NCBI GenBank assembly: GCA_963598415.1
Contig: CAVBUH010000043.1
Span: forward strand, 124,001-188,000
From: Colimorpha_A sp900556615
GTDB lineage: Bacteria > Bacillota > Clostridia > Oscillospirales > CAG-272
Direction of reading: 5' to 3'
DNA: 64,000 nt
Below, one piece after another: positions 27,335-36,672 of this stretch. The translations under genes and the position numbers were made by a program. Each line of letters begins with the position of its first letter. Positions within the stretch are counted from its first letter, which is position 1. The notes below the pieces were generated by a model, which was given only the letters and a program-made list of their open reading frames with translations, was not told where the DNA came from and searched no databases.

Positions 27335-28357
27335 ATGAAAAAAAGGCATGTTAACATTCCGGTTTTTATACCGCATCTCGGCTGTCCCAACGACTGTGTT
27401 TTCTGTAATCAGCGCAGTATTTCGGGGAAGCGTTCATTTGACGAGAGCGCCGTCAGAACCGAGATAGAAACGGCGCTTTCGACTGTCAGCGAGAATTGTG
27501 AAGCCGAAATTGCTTTTTTTGGAGGAAGCTTTACCGGTATCGACAGAGGACTTATGATACGATTGCTCGACACCGCTCAGAATTATGTTGACTGCGGGAG
27601 AGTCACTTCAATCCGTCTTTCCACTCGTCCCGATTATATCAATGATGACATTCTGACGCTTCTCTCCCGATACGGTGTAAAGGATATAGAACTCGGTATA
27701 CAAAGCATGAATGACAGTGTGCTGTCTGCTTCCAAGCGGGGACATACGGCGGCGGATTCGGAAAGAGCCTGTCGGTTGGTAAAAAGCTATGGTTTTTCCC
27801 TTGTGGGGCAGATGATGACGGGGCTTCCTCTGTCAACTCCCGGCACGGAAATGGATACTGCCGAAAAAATCTGCCGGCTCGGTGCGGACGGAGCGAGAAT
27901 CTATCCGACAATGGTTTTCAGAGGAACCGAGCTTGAGCGTATGGCGCTTGATGGAAGCTATACGCCTCCGAAGCTGGAGGATGCGGTTTCAAGAGCTGCC
28001 GGCGCGCTTGAGGTATTTGTCGGACGCGGTGTGCCGGTAATCAGAATAGGACTTCATTCCGGTGAGGCGCTTTATTCCGAGGAGGGAATCTCATTCGGCG
28101 CCTATCATCCGGCAATGGGGGAGCTTGTTGAGGGAGAACTCTATTTTATGACGGTAAGAAAAGCACTTTTGCCTGTGTCCGACTCGGTGAGAGGGAGAGC
28201 GGCAGCCGTTTCGGTCCCTGTCGGCGAGCTTTCGAAAGCAATCGGACAAAAGGGACGCAACCGAAGCAGATTGATACGGGAGTTTGCTCTTGCCGGCATA
28301 CTCTTCCGCGAGAAGAACGGACTTCCGAAATATCGCTGTGAACTTAACATCGTCTGA
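27335..28357 (+). CDS. Elp3-like radical SAM protein
   Basis: A 340-residue radical SAM enzyme with the 4Fe-4S motif CPNDCVFC (CX3CX2C) near residue 17, FFGGSFTGI and SIRLSTRPDYIN, IELGIQSMNDSVL, and VGQMMTGLP. These match the Elp3-related subgroup, but the acetyltransferase half of true Elp3 is absent. The gene sits between rnc and smc as in many Clostridia; its substrate is unknown, with RNA modification one possibility. Confidence 0.85.
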   Translation: MKKRHVNIPVFIPHLGCPNDCVFCNQRSISGKRSFDESAVRTEIETALSTVSENCEAEIAFFGGSFTGIDRGLMIRLLDTAQNYVDCGRVTSIRLSTRPDYINDDILTLLSRYGVKDIELGIQSMNDSVLSASKRGHTAADSERACRLVKSYGFSLVGQMMTGLPLSTPGTEMDTAEKICRLGADGARIYPTMVFRGTELERMALDGSYTPPKLEDAVSRAAGALEVFVGRGVPVIRIGLHSGEALYSEEGISFGAYHPAMGELVEGELYFMTVRKALLPVSDSVRGRAAAVSVPVGELSKAIGQKGRNRSRLIREFALAGILFREKNGLPKYRCELNIV

Positions 28358-28383
28358 GTTTTTCTTTTTTTATTGGGAATACA

Positions 28384-28412
28384 GTGACAAAATTATCTTG
28401 TTGTGATATAAT
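28384..28412 (+). promoter_or_regulatory. Promoter upstream of smc
   Basis: GTGACA (28384-28389) and TATAAT (28407-28412) with a 17-base spacer, 250 bases before smc. The leader between them contains no supportable gene. Confidence 0.6.
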
Positions 28413-28606
28413 AAAGCTTATATTGATTAAAATTTGCTGTTTGCAAAAGTCAGCAAATAAAATGGTATTTCGTTTTTTCAGCGGATTCTCCGATGAAAAA
28501 ACACCTGTAAGATGGGCAGAGCAGCCCGCACGCCGAGAGGAAAAGTTCAAAATCCGTGATTTGGATCGCTCAATAAGCGTGCTGTGTAAATCTGCCACAG
28601 AGTAAT

Positions 28607-28633
28607 CGATTGTAAAACGGAGTTTTACAATCG
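28607..28633 (+). other. Perfect 12-bp stem-loop in the smc leader
   Basis: CGATTGTAAAAC and GTTTTACAATCG pair perfectly around GGA. It is not followed by a T-run, so it is more likely an RNA stability or regulatory structure than a terminator. The smc ribosome binding site lies 17 bases downstream. Confidence 0.6.
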
Positions 28634-28663
28634 CCTGATTAAAATTGTAAAGGAGTATCCGTT

Positions 28664-31600
28664 TTGAGGCTAAAGGCGCTTGAAATGCAGGGATTTAAAT
28701 CCTTTCCGGATAAAACAGTTCTCAGCTTCGATCAGGGGATCACCGTGGTGGTCGGACCGAACGGAAGCGGAAAATCCAATATAACCGATGCCGTCAGGTG
28801 GGTACTCGGAGAGATGTCAACGAAAAACATCCGGGGTTCCAAGATGGAGGATGTCATTTTCGGCGGCTCGGACAACCGCAGACCTATGGGGTATGCGGAG
28901 GTTTCGTTGGTGATAGACAATACCTGCGGAACCGGAAAGCTGGAAAGCGAATATGACGAGGTTACTGTCACAAGACGTTATTACAGAGGTGGCGACAGTG
29001 AATATCTGATAAACGGGCATACTGTCAGACTTCGCGATATCGCGGAGCTGTTCATGAATACAGGCGTCGGAAAGACCGGCTATTCCAATATCGGTCAGGG
29101 AAAGATAGCCGAGATTATCTCTCAAAAAAGCGACGAGCGCCGTTCTGTTTTTGAAGAGGCGGCGGGAATCTCAAAATACCGTTTTAAAAAGAACGAGGCA
29201 GAAAGAAAGCTGAAGGATACCGAAGCAAATCTGATAAGACTGGGAGATCTGCTTTCGGAGCTTGGTTCGCGGGTTGGTCCCCTTGAAAAAGAAGCGGCAG
29301 CGGCAAGAAAATATCTCGATTTATATGAACAGAAAAAGGAAGTTGACGTTTCCCTTTGGTTATACGACGCCGAAGCGATGCGCGCTAAGGCAAACGAGAC
29401 CGAACGGGCATATATGGCTGCAAAGCTTGAGCTTGAGTCTGTCGATGGGGAGATATCGGCGCTTGAGGAAAAGAGCGAAAAGCTCTATCAAAAAGCTTCG
29501 GAGGGACAAGCGAATGCCGAGACGATTGCCGATAAGGTAAGTCAGTACATAACGCGGAAGCATAATATTGAAAGTTCCAGCAAAGTGCTTGAAAACGACA
29601 TACTTCATACCGAAAGTCGGATCGAACAAACACAGGGAGAGCTTAAAGCAAGAAGGCTTTCGCTTGCGGACGGAAAGAAGCACGAAATGGATTTGGAAAG
29701 GAGCGTTTCCGCCTGCAAAAGTAAGCTTGACGGCATCGTCGGTGAAATCAATTCGGTAGCCGCACTTATATCGGATCAGGAGAAAATCTGCTCTGACTCC
29801 GAGAAGCGGATACTTGAGTGCGAGGATGAGGAGAAGCTTGTTGAAGCAGAGCTTCTCGATATAAAGGTGCGATTGTCCGCTCTTGAAGGTTCCCGCGAGG
29901 CTGAAAACGGAAGAAGCGCCGGTATAGAAGAGGAAATCAATTCCGCAGAGGAACTGATGGCGAGACTTTCTGACGCAAAAAAACGGGGAGAGAGAACCGT
30001 TTCCGATTACGGTCAGGCAATGGATGCGGCAAGATACGAGCTTGACGCAAAGAACCGAGAGCTTGAAAAGCTGGAGGGAGAACTCGGCACGCTGAAGGAA
30101 AAGCTTTCATCGGTAAAGCTTGCCTCCGATGCCAAACGGCAGCGCGCGGAAGCGCTGCGTCGTATGGACGAGCTTCTTGAAGGCTATAATTACAGTGTAA
30201 AGAACGTAATGCATGGGGCGTCGGGCGGACAGCTCAGAGGAATATGCGGTCCGGTATCAAAGGTAATATCGGTTAAGCCTGAGTATAGCATTGCCATAGA
30301 AACCGCTCTCGGCGCTAATATCCAGAATATCATTACGGAGAATGAAGAGGCTGCCAAAGCCGCAATCTCCTATTTGAAACGCACAAACGGAGGCAGAGCC
30401 ACCTTTTATCCGATAACCTCGGTGAAGGCGCAGTCGCCGAATATCTCGGATAACGATTTGCGCAGACAGAAGGGATATGTCGGTATGGCTGATGCACTCT
30501 GCGAATGCGACCGAAAGTATGCAGGAGTAATTGGATATATGCTTGGCAGGACGGCTGTGTTCGATCATATCGATAATGCCGCTTTTACGGCAAAGGCTTT
30601 CGGATACCGTATCAGAATCGTAACTCTTGACGGACAGCTTATTAATGCTGGAGGTTCTTTTACCGGAGGCTCTGTCAAGAGTGACAGCGGAATCCTTACA
30701 AGGACTTCCGAAATAGAAGGGCTTAAAAACGAAATAACAAAGCTTTCGCTTGAGAAGTCGGGTATTGAGCTTCGGATCAACGAAATCAGCACAGAGAGGG
30801 ATGGGATTAAAAACGAAACGATCTCGATAAATGAAAAGATCTCTCTCCTGAATACCATGCTTCAGGCGGAGCAGACTCAGTATGAGGTTACCAAGAGCCG
30901 GCTTGACACCGAAACCGCCAGACGTGACGCTTTGATAAACAATCTTGCAGGTCTTGGTGCGGCGCATGAGCAGTACGACAGCGAGCACAGAGAACTGACT
31001 GCAAAGCTGAGAGACGCGGAAAAAGAACTTGAATCGGCAAAGATGCGTACCGGAAGCGCGGTATCTGCAAGAAATGATGCCGATGACCGTTTAGCGGAAC
31101 TGGAATCAAGACAAAACGGGCTTCTTATTGCCAGAACCGCCGCTGAGAAGGATATTGAGGCGCTTGAAAATAATATGGCAGTGAATACCGGTACACTCTC
31201 GGCGCTTGAGGAACAGATATGTCGATCGGAAGAGCTTGTTTACGCGCTTACCGAAAAGCTTACTGCGGCGAAAAACAGTATAAATGAGAATAGGCTTTCC
31301 TATGATGCGCTGGGCGGGGATATAGAGAATCTGGAAAACGAGAGAAAACGGATTATTGAACAGAATCTCCAATATGAAAAACAACAGAGCGTGATTCGTG
31401 ATAAGCTTCGTGATAGCAGCCGGCGTCGGGAGATCGTGTTCAGGGAATTTACAAAATCGGAGGGGCAGAGAGAACAGCTTGCCGCCGAGCATGACAGGCT
31501 TTCTGCCAAAATATGGGAAGAATATGAGCTTACCTATTCTGCAGCGGCAGAGTTGAACTATCCTCCCGTGACTGAGGAAACAAGAGCCTCCTTCGGTGCA

Positions 31601-32260
31601 AAGCAGACGGAACTAAAAAATAAGCTCCGTGCGCTCGGATCGGTAAACGTCGGTGCGATAGACGAATATAATGACGTCAAGCAGCGGTATGATTTCAATA
31701 AAGGACAGTATGACGATCTCTGTCAGGCGCGTGAAAGCCTCGACGGAATCATCGAACGCCTTGAACGCGAAATGAAAACAAAATTTATCACCGCTGTAGA
31801 GGAAATAAACAGGAATTTCAAGGTCACCTTCAAGGAGCTTTTCGGCGGAGGAAGCGCGGAGATTTCCCTTACTGATCCCGAGAATGTACTAACGAGCGGG
31901 ATCGAAATCAATGTCGCTCCTCCCGGAAAAATCATAAAGAATCTGATATCCCTTTCTGGCGGCGAGCAGGCTTTTGTGGCAATCGCATTGATTTTTGCTA
32001 TACTGAATGTCAATCCTACGCCGTTCTGTATTTTTGATGAAATTGAATCGGCGCTGGATGATGTTAATGTTGTAAGGCTTGCCGAATATATGAAGCGGTA
32101 TTCTGAAAAAACACAGTTTATCGCGATAACGCACAGGCGCGGTACGATGGAAGCTTCGGATATGCTTTACGGCATAACGATGCCGGACAGAGGTATTTCA
32201 AGAGTATTGAGCATGAATGTAAACGAAGTGGAACAGAAAATCGGAGGTAAATATAACTGA
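28664..32260 (+). CDS. smc: Chromosome segregation protein SMC, TTG start
   Basis: The 1198-residue condensin ATPase organises and segregates the chromosome. Walker A VVGPNGSGKSN (residues 30-39), then a long coiled coil to about residue 500, a hinge (LRGICGPVSKVISV to GGSFTGGSVKSDSG), a second coiled coil, and the C-terminal head with signature ISLSGGEQAFVAIALIFA and Walker B PFCIFDEIESALDD. AAGGAG nine bases upstream supports the TTG at 28664, and the protein begins MRLKALEMQGFKSF as in homologues. The stop overlaps the ftsY start (ATGA). Confidence 0.96.
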   Translation: MRLKALEMQGFKSFPDKTVLSFDQGITVVVGPNGSGKSNITDAVRWVLGEMSTKNIRGSKMEDVIFGGSDNRRPMGYAEVSLVIDNTCGTGKLESEYDEVTVTRRYYRGGDSEYLINGHTVRLRDIAELFMNTGVGKTGYSNIGQGKIAEIISQKSDERRSVFEEAAGISKYRFKKNEAERKLKDTEANLIRLGDLLSELGSRVGPLEKEAAAARKYLDLYEQKKEVDVSLWLYDAEAMRAKANETERAYMAAKLELESVDGEISALEEKSEKLYQKASEGQANAETIADKVSQYITRKHNIESSSKVLENDILHTESRIEQTQGELKARRLSLADGKKHEMDLERSVSACKSKLDGIVGEINSVAALISDQEKICSDSEKRILECEDEEKLVEAELLDIKVRLSALEGSREAENGRSAGIEEEINSAEELMARLSDAKKRGERTVSDYGQAMDAARYELDAKNRELEKLEGELGTLKEKLSSVKLASDAKRQRAEALRRMDELLEGYNYSVKNVMHGASGGQLRGICGPVSKVISVKPEYSIAIETALGANIQNIITENEEAAKAAISYLKRTNGGRATFYPITSVKAQSPNISDNDLRRQKGYVGMADALCECDRKYAGVIGYMLGRTAVFDHIDNAAFTAKAFGYRIRIVTLDGQLINAGGSFTGGSVKSDSGILTRTSEIEGLKNEITKLSLEKSGIELRINEISTERDGIKNETISINEKISLLNTMLQAEQTQYEVTKSRLDTETARRDALINNLAGLGAAHEQYDSEHRELTAKLRDAEKELESAKMRTGSAVSARNDADDRLAELESRQNGLLIARTAAEKDIEALENNMAVNTGTLSALEEQICRSEELVYALTEKLTAAKNSINENRLSYDALGGDIENLENERKRIIEQNLQYEKQQSVIRDKLRDSSRRREIVFREFTKSEGQREQLAAEHDRLSAKIWEEYELTYSAAAELNYPPVTEETRASFGAKQTELKNKLRALGSVNVGAIDEYNDVKQRYDFNKGQYDDLCQARESLDGIIERLEREMKTKFITAVEEINRNFKVTFKELFGGGSAEISLTDPENVLTSGIEINVAPPGKIIKNLISLSGGEQAFVAIALIFAILNVNPTPFCIFDEIESALDDVNVVRLAEYMKRYSEKTQFIAITHRRGTMEASDMLYGITMPDRGISRVLSMNVNEVEQKIGGKYN

Positions 32261-33165
32261 TGGGCTTTTTTGACAAACTTAAGGCATGTCTTTCCAAGAC
32301 AAAGAATGCTTTGTTCGGAAAACTTGATCAGCTTTTCAAGAGCTTTTCCAAAGTGGATGAGGATATGCTTGAAGAGCTTGAAGAGGTGCTTATTACGGCG
32401 GATGTCGGTGTTGTACCCACTGAAATGATTATTGACAGTCTCAGAAATAAAATAAAAACCGACAAAATTACCGATCCTGCCGATGTTAAGACGGCGCTTC
32501 AGGAAATACTTGTCGGAATGATAGGAGAGGGCGAGCCGCTGAAGCTGGATACCCAGCCCTCGGTAATCCTTGTTATCGGCGTGAACGGAGTCGGAAAAAC
32601 GACATCCATTGCTAAGATTGCCAATCTCCTTAAGGCGGAGGGAAAAAATGTGATTCTTGCCGCTGCGGATACCTTTCGCGCCGCCGCAATCGATCAGCTT
32701 AAAATTTGGGCGGACAGAGCGGGAGCCGAGCTTATCAGCCACGAAGAGGGCTCCGACCCGGCAGCCGTTGTTTTTGACGCCGTGAACGCTGCGAAAAAAC
32801 GGCGTGCAGATGTCTTGATAATCGATACGGCGGGACGGCTTCACAATAAAAAGAATTTGATGGAGGAGCTGGCAAAAATAAACCGTGTGGTTGACAGGGA
32901 GCTTCCTGGATGTTCTCGCGAAACGCTTCTCGTGCTTGACGCGACAACGGGGCAAAATGCAGTAAGCCAAGCGAAGGAATTCAGAAATGCCGCGCCTCTG
33001 ACCGGTCTTGTGCTGACAAAGCTCGACGGAACCGCAAAAGGCGGAATCGTTTTCTCTATACGGGAGGAGCTTGGAATCCCCGTTAAGTTTATCTGCGTCG
33101 GAGAACAGATCGACGATCTGCAGTATTTCAGCGCGCAGGCTTTTGTCTCAGCGCTGTTCGGATGA
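32260..33165 (+). CDS. ftsY: Signal recognition particle receptor FtsY
   Basis: The 301-residue GTPase docks SRP-ribosome complexes at the membrane. NG domain: P-loop GVNGVGKTT (residues 107-115), AADTFRAAAIDQLK, DTAGRLHNKKNLMEEL, TKLDGTAKGG and VGEQIDDLQYF. The acidic A domain seen in E. coli is absent, as usual in Firmicutes. Its start overlaps the smc stop, indicating translational coupling. Confidence 0.96.
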   Translation: MGFFDKLKACLSKTKNALFGKLDQLFKSFSKVDEDMLEELEEVLITADVGVVPTEMIIDSLRNKIKTDKITDPADVKTALQEILVGMIGEGEPLKLDTQPSVILVIGVNGVGKTTSIAKIANLLKAEGKNVILAAADTFRAAAIDQLKIWADRAGAELISHEEGSDPAAVVFDAVNAAKKRRADVLIIDTAGRLHNKKNLMEELAKINRVVDRELPGCSRETLLVLDATTGQNAVSQAKEFRNAAPLTGLVLTKLDGTAKGGIVFSIREELGIPVKFICVGEQIDDLQYFSAQAFVSALFG

Positions 33166-33175
33166 GGAGTTTTAT

Positions 33176-33793
33176 ATGAGGCTTGTGCTTGCATCAAGAA
33201 ATAAGCATAAAATTGCCGAGATTGAAGCGGTGCTCTCGGAATGCGGTATTGAGGGGATTGAACTTTTGTCCCTTGACGATATCGGATATGTCGGTGAAAT
33301 TGAGGAAAACGGAACGACTTTTGAAGAAAATGCAGTTATAAAGGCGTCGGTTCCCGCTTCCGCCGGATATTTCGGAATTGCCGACGATTCGGGACTTGAG
33401 GTGGATTATCTCGGCGGAAAACCAGGGGTTTATTCCGCGCGTTATGCAGGAGAGCCCTGTAACGACGGGAACAACAACGCAAAGCTTCTGAAGGAGCTTG
33501 AGGGGGTTCCCTCCGGAAAACGGGGGGCAAAATTTGTTTCGGTAATTGCTTTTGTTTCTCCCGGCAATCCCGAACAGAATTTTACCGTAAGGGGAGAGTG
33601 TTCGGGAGAGATTCTGTTTGCCGGTCGGGGCTCCGACGGCTTTGGATACGATCCGCTCTTTTATCTGCCCGATCTCGGAAAAACCTATGCGGAGCTTACT
33701 GCCGCGGAGAAAAACTCGGTCAGTCACAGAGGAAAGGCGATGCGGCTGTTTGCCGAAAAATTCGCTCGGATAACGAACCATGGAAAAGTTTAA
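33176..33793 (+). CDS. rdgB: Non-canonical purine NTP pyrophosphatase (RdgB/HAM1)
   Basis: Hydrolyses dITP/XTP to keep deaminated purines out of DNA. The 205-residue protein begins LVLASRNKHKIAEIEAVL and shows DDSGLEVDYLGGKPGVYSARYA, SDGFGYDPLFYLPDLGKTYAEL and SHRGKAMRLF. GAGGAG precedes the ATG. The end overlaps nadD by 14 bases. Confidence 0.94.
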   Translation: MRLVLASRNKHKIAEIEAVLSECGIEGIELLSLDDIGYVGEIEENGTTFEENAVIKASVPASAGYFGIADDSGLEVDYLGGKPGVYSARYAGEPCNDGNNNAKLLKELEGVPSGKRGAKFVSVIAFVSPGNPEQNFTVRGECSGEILFAGRGSDGFGYDPLFYLPDLGKTYAELTAAEKNSVSHRGKAMRLFAEKFARITNHGKV

Positions 33794-34418
33794 ACTCGGC
33801 ATATACGGCGGTACCTTCGCCCCGATACATAACGGTCATGTAAATGCCGCCGAATGCTTTTACGATGAGATGAAGCTCGATCATTTGCTGATCATGCCGA
33901 CCTTCCTTCCTCCGCATAAGGAAGCAGTGCCCGGAGACAATCCGGAGGCGAGGCTGGAAATGGCGCGTCTTGCCTTTGAGGGGGAAAAACGGAACATAAC
34001 GGTTTCCGATTATGAGATAAAGCAAAAGGGAAAAAGCTACACATACCTGACGTTAAGACACTTTTCCTCCCCTGATACGGACATTACCTTTCTTTGCGGT
34101 ACAGACATGTTTTTATCGTTCCACGAATGGAAACGACCGGATGAGATATTTTCACTGTGCCGTGTGGCGCTTATCAGAAGAGAAAAAAGCGATGCTGTGA
34201 CGGAAGAAAAAATCTCCGCCGCAAAAGAAAGCTATATCAGAGATTATTCCGCCGATATAAGGGAAATAATAACAGAGCCGGTAGAAATAAGCTCAAGTGA
34301 AATAAGAACCCGGATTCTGTCATCACGAGACATAAAAAATCTGGTGCCGGCAAAGGTATATGACTACATAGCAGCAAACCATCTTTACGGAATAAATGCT
34401 GCGGGAGGTCAAAAATGA
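33780..34418 (+). CDS. nadD: Nicotinate-nucleotide adenylyltransferase
   Basis: Makes nicotinate adenine dinucleotide from nicotinate mononucleotide and ATP. The 212-residue protein has GIYGGTFAPIHNGHVNAAE (nucleotidyl-transferase HxGH), MPTFLPPHKE, CGTDMFLSFHEWKRPDEIF and EISSSEIRTRI. It starts inside the end of rdgB and overlaps yqeK by four bases. Confidence 0.95.
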   Translation: MEKFKLGIYGGTFAPIHNGHVNAAECFYDEMKLDHLLIMPTFLPPHKEAVPGDNPEARLEMARLAFEGEKRNITVSDYEIKQKGKSYTYLTLRHFSSPDTDITFLCGTDMFLSFHEWKRPDEIFSLCRVALIRREKSDAVTEEKISAAKESYIRDYSADIREIITEPVEISSSEIRTRILSSRDIKNLVPAKVYDYIAANHLYGINAAGGQK

Positions 34419-35020
34419 ACAGAGACGGCTTAAGAAATGAAATCGTGAATTACGTCGGGGAGAGAAGGCTTCCGCATGTTCTCGGAACAGAAAGGGAATG
34501 TCTCGCACTTGCGTCTCTTTTCGGTTTATCCGATGAAGAAACGGAAAAGCTCGCCGCGGCGGCGCTGCTTCATGATATTACCAAGGGGTTTACAACCGCG
34601 GAACATATTGAGTTTATGGAGAGCCGCGGCAGAAGCATCGATGAGAAGAACCTTCGGAGTGACAAGACGCTTCATGCGCTGACGGGAGCGTTTATGGCAA
34701 GAGAACTGTATCCGGAGCTTACCGACGACACAGTGTTTTCGGCAATCCTGTTTCACACGACCGGCAAAGAGGATATGTCTCTTACGCAAAAGCTGATGTA
34801 TCTTGCCGATTACATTGAGCCGACGCGCAGCTTTGATGACTGCATTAAGCTCAGAAACTATTTTTACGGTAACATCGAAAGCGGCAGTAAGCTGAAGGTG
34901 CTTAACGATACACTTATCCTATCCTTCGATATGACGATAGAGAATCTGATAAAGCAGAGGAATCCGATTCATCCGGATACCATTGCTGCCAGAAACTATC
35001 TCATTTCGAGGGAGGATTGA
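34415..35020 (+). CDS. yqeK: YqeK-type HD phosphohydrolase (Ap4A hydrolase)
   Basis: A 201-residue HD-domain protein with LPHVLGTERECLALASLFG, the HD pair AALLHDITKG, DKTLHALTGAFMARE, FHTTGKEDMSLTQKLMYLADYIEP. YqeK proteins cleave diadenosine tetraphosphate symmetrically to ADP. The nadD-yqeK-LCP-rsfS arrangement is conserved in Clostridia. Confidence 0.92.
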   Translation: MNRDGLRNEIVNYVGERRLPHVLGTERECLALASLFGLSDEETEKLAAAALLHDITKGFTTAEHIEFMESRGRSIDEKNLRSDKTLHALTGAFMARELYPELTDDTVFSAILFHTTGKEDMSLTQKLMYLADYIEPTRSFDDCIKLRNYFYGNIESGSKLKVLNDTLILSFDMTIENLIKQRNPIHPDTIAARNYLISRED

Positions 35021-35024
35021 GAAA

Positions 35025-36074
35025 ATGAGAAGACTCACAAAACGTAAAAAATCGCGTGTTTTTTGTTTGGCATACTCTTTTCTCGTCTTATGTCTGCTGA
35101 TCGTGTCATCCGTTGTGATAACAAACAGCGGAACAACGGCGGCGGAGGTCGTTTTCGCGGCAATACCGAAAACCGATAAAACCCTGCTTGTCCTCGGAAA
35201 GGACAGGGTGGGAAACAATACCGATGTAATTTTTCTTGCCAGAATTGACGGAGAAGAAGGGAAAGCGGCGGTTATGCAGCTTCCACGTGACACCTATGTT
35301 TCGTACAATGATAAGGAAGTTAAGCTGAATTCCCTGTACGGTCGCTTCAAAAAGGAAGCAGCGGGTGAGAAGAACCCAGAATATGCGGCTCTTGAAAGGC
35401 TTGAGGAGGTCCTGACCTCTGCTCTCGGAATAAAGACAGACGGTTTTATCCTGATGGATCTCGATTGCTTTGTCGAGTCGGTAGACGCCATCGGAGGGGT
35501 AACCGTGGAGGTCCCGTATGACATGGTGTACGATGATCCCGTTCAGGGCCTGCATATCAATCTGCGAGCCGGCAAGCAGCTTCTTAACGGAGAGCAGGCT
35601 GAGCAGTTTGTAAGATGCAGAAGTATCTATATACGGGCGGATCTCGGAAGAATCGACGCACAGAAAATATTTATCGCCGCACTGATTTCCAAATTAAAGG
35701 ACGGACTGACTGTGGGACAGCTTGTATCGGTGGCGGGAAGCGTATTGGAGCATACTGTTACCTCGCTCGGACTTTCCGATCTGCCGTCTCTTGCCGTATC
35801 GGCTGCGGAGGTATCGCTTTCTTCTGCGGTGATATTTACCGCTCCGGGTTCGACAGATTCGCGGGGAGGCTTTTATGTTCTTAACCGTGACGGAATGAAG
35901 CGGATGCTTTCCGATTACTTTGATGCAGAGGAGGCATTCGATCCGGATCGGCTTTTCAGAGGATATTTTAATGACGAGGCGCGGGGGCTTTATGAAAGAC
36001 CGTATACTCCCGAGATGCTTCCGAGCATGGAAAGTATTGCGGAGAACGGAATCGACATCTCCGTGAAGAAATAG
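35025..36074 (+). CDS. LytR-CpsA-Psr family cell-wall glycopolymer ligase
   Basis: A 349-residue membrane-anchored protein with a basic N-terminus and one helix (VFCLAYSFLVLCLLIVSSVVI), followed by an extracellular LCP domain: LLVLGKDRVGNNTDVIFLARID, MQLPRDTYV, VDAIGGVTVEVPYDM, INLRAGKQLLNGEQAEQFVRCR and LGRIDAQKIFIAAL. LCP enzymes transfer lipid-linked polymers to peptidoglycan. The ATG at 35025 follows GGAGG; it lies four bases after yqeK. Confidence 0.9.
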   Translation: MRRLTKRKKSRVFCLAYSFLVLCLLIVSSVVITNSGTTAAEVVFAAIPKTDKTLLVLGKDRVGNNTDVIFLARIDGEEGKAAVMQLPRDTYVSYNDKEVKLNSLYGRFKKEAAGEKNPEYAALERLEEVLTSALGIKTDGFILMDLDCFVESVDAIGGVTVEVPYDMVYDDPVQGLHINLRAGKQLLNGEQAEQFVRCRSIYIRADLGRIDAQKIFIAALISKLKDGLTVGQLVSVAGSVLEHTVTSLGLSDLPSLAVSAAEVSLSSAVIFTAPGSTDSRGGFYVLNRDGMKRMLSDYFDAEEAFDPDRLFRGYFNDEARGLYERPYTPEMLPSMESIAENGIDISVKK

Positions 36075-36234
36075 GGAATTTCTAAAACCTCACTGCCCAA
36101 AACCGGACCGCGATGTTTTCCGTCATTTGCTGCCAAAATTCTTTACAAATGGATACGCTCTCTGCGGAATTTTGGTTTTGACTAACGAAAAAATCTCTAT
36201 GCCGTCTATGAACATTGAATTTATAGAGATACCC
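36074..36234 (+). repeat. Element C copy 1
   Basis: Starts GGGAATTTCTAAAACC at the LCP stop and ends TTTATAGAGATACCC. Shares CCCAAAACCGG, TTTTCCGTCAT, GGATACGCT and CTAACGAAAAAATCTCT with the other C copies. It is the only dispersed element within the topA-leuS block. Confidence 0.8.
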
Positions 36235-36265
36235 AATAAATATATTATCATGAAAGGAAAAATAT

Positions 36266-36640
36266 ATGCAGGAAACAAAATATCAGCCGAGAGAGCTTGC
36301 CGATAAGATTATAACTCTCCTTGACCAGCACAAGGCGGGAGGAATCAAGCTGCTGTATACCGAAGAGAAAACAACGCTTGCCGACTATTTTATAATCTGC
36401 TCAGGCAATTCAGGCACTCAGACAAGAGGACTTGCCGATGAGGTGGAATATAAAATGGGACTTGAAGGCGTGTTTCCGCTTCATACCGAAGGGTATGAAA
36501 GCTCTACTTGGGTGCTTATGGATTACGGAAGTGTTATTGTTCATATCTTTAACGCCGAAACAAGGCGCTTTTATAACCTTGAGAAGCTTTGGCATGAATC
36601 GGAAGAGATGGATATATCGGGGCTTCTCACCGAAAATTAA
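36266..36640 (+). CDS. rsfS: Ribosome silencing factor RsfS
   Basis: The 124-residue protein binds ribosomal protein uL14 and blocks subunit joining in starvation. Visible: ADKIITLLDQHKAGGIKLL, LADYFIICSGNSGTQTRGLADEV, YESSTWVLMDYGSVIVHIF and FYNLEKLW. It lies 32 bases upstream of leuS and is separated from the LCP gene by element C1. Confidence 0.94.
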   Translation: MQETKYQPRELADKIITLLDQHKAGGIKLLYTEEKTTLADYFIICSGNSGTQTRGLADEVEYKMGLEGVFPLHTEGYESSTWVLMDYGSVIVHIFNAETRRFYNLEKLWHESEEMDISGLLTEN

Positions 36641-36672
36641 ATGAAATATCTTAACATAAAGGACGAATAACA

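Noticed and set aside
28384..28605. 73-codon frame in the smc leader
   Set aside because: It starts on the promoter -35 itself and would not be transcribed from it; no family resemblance.
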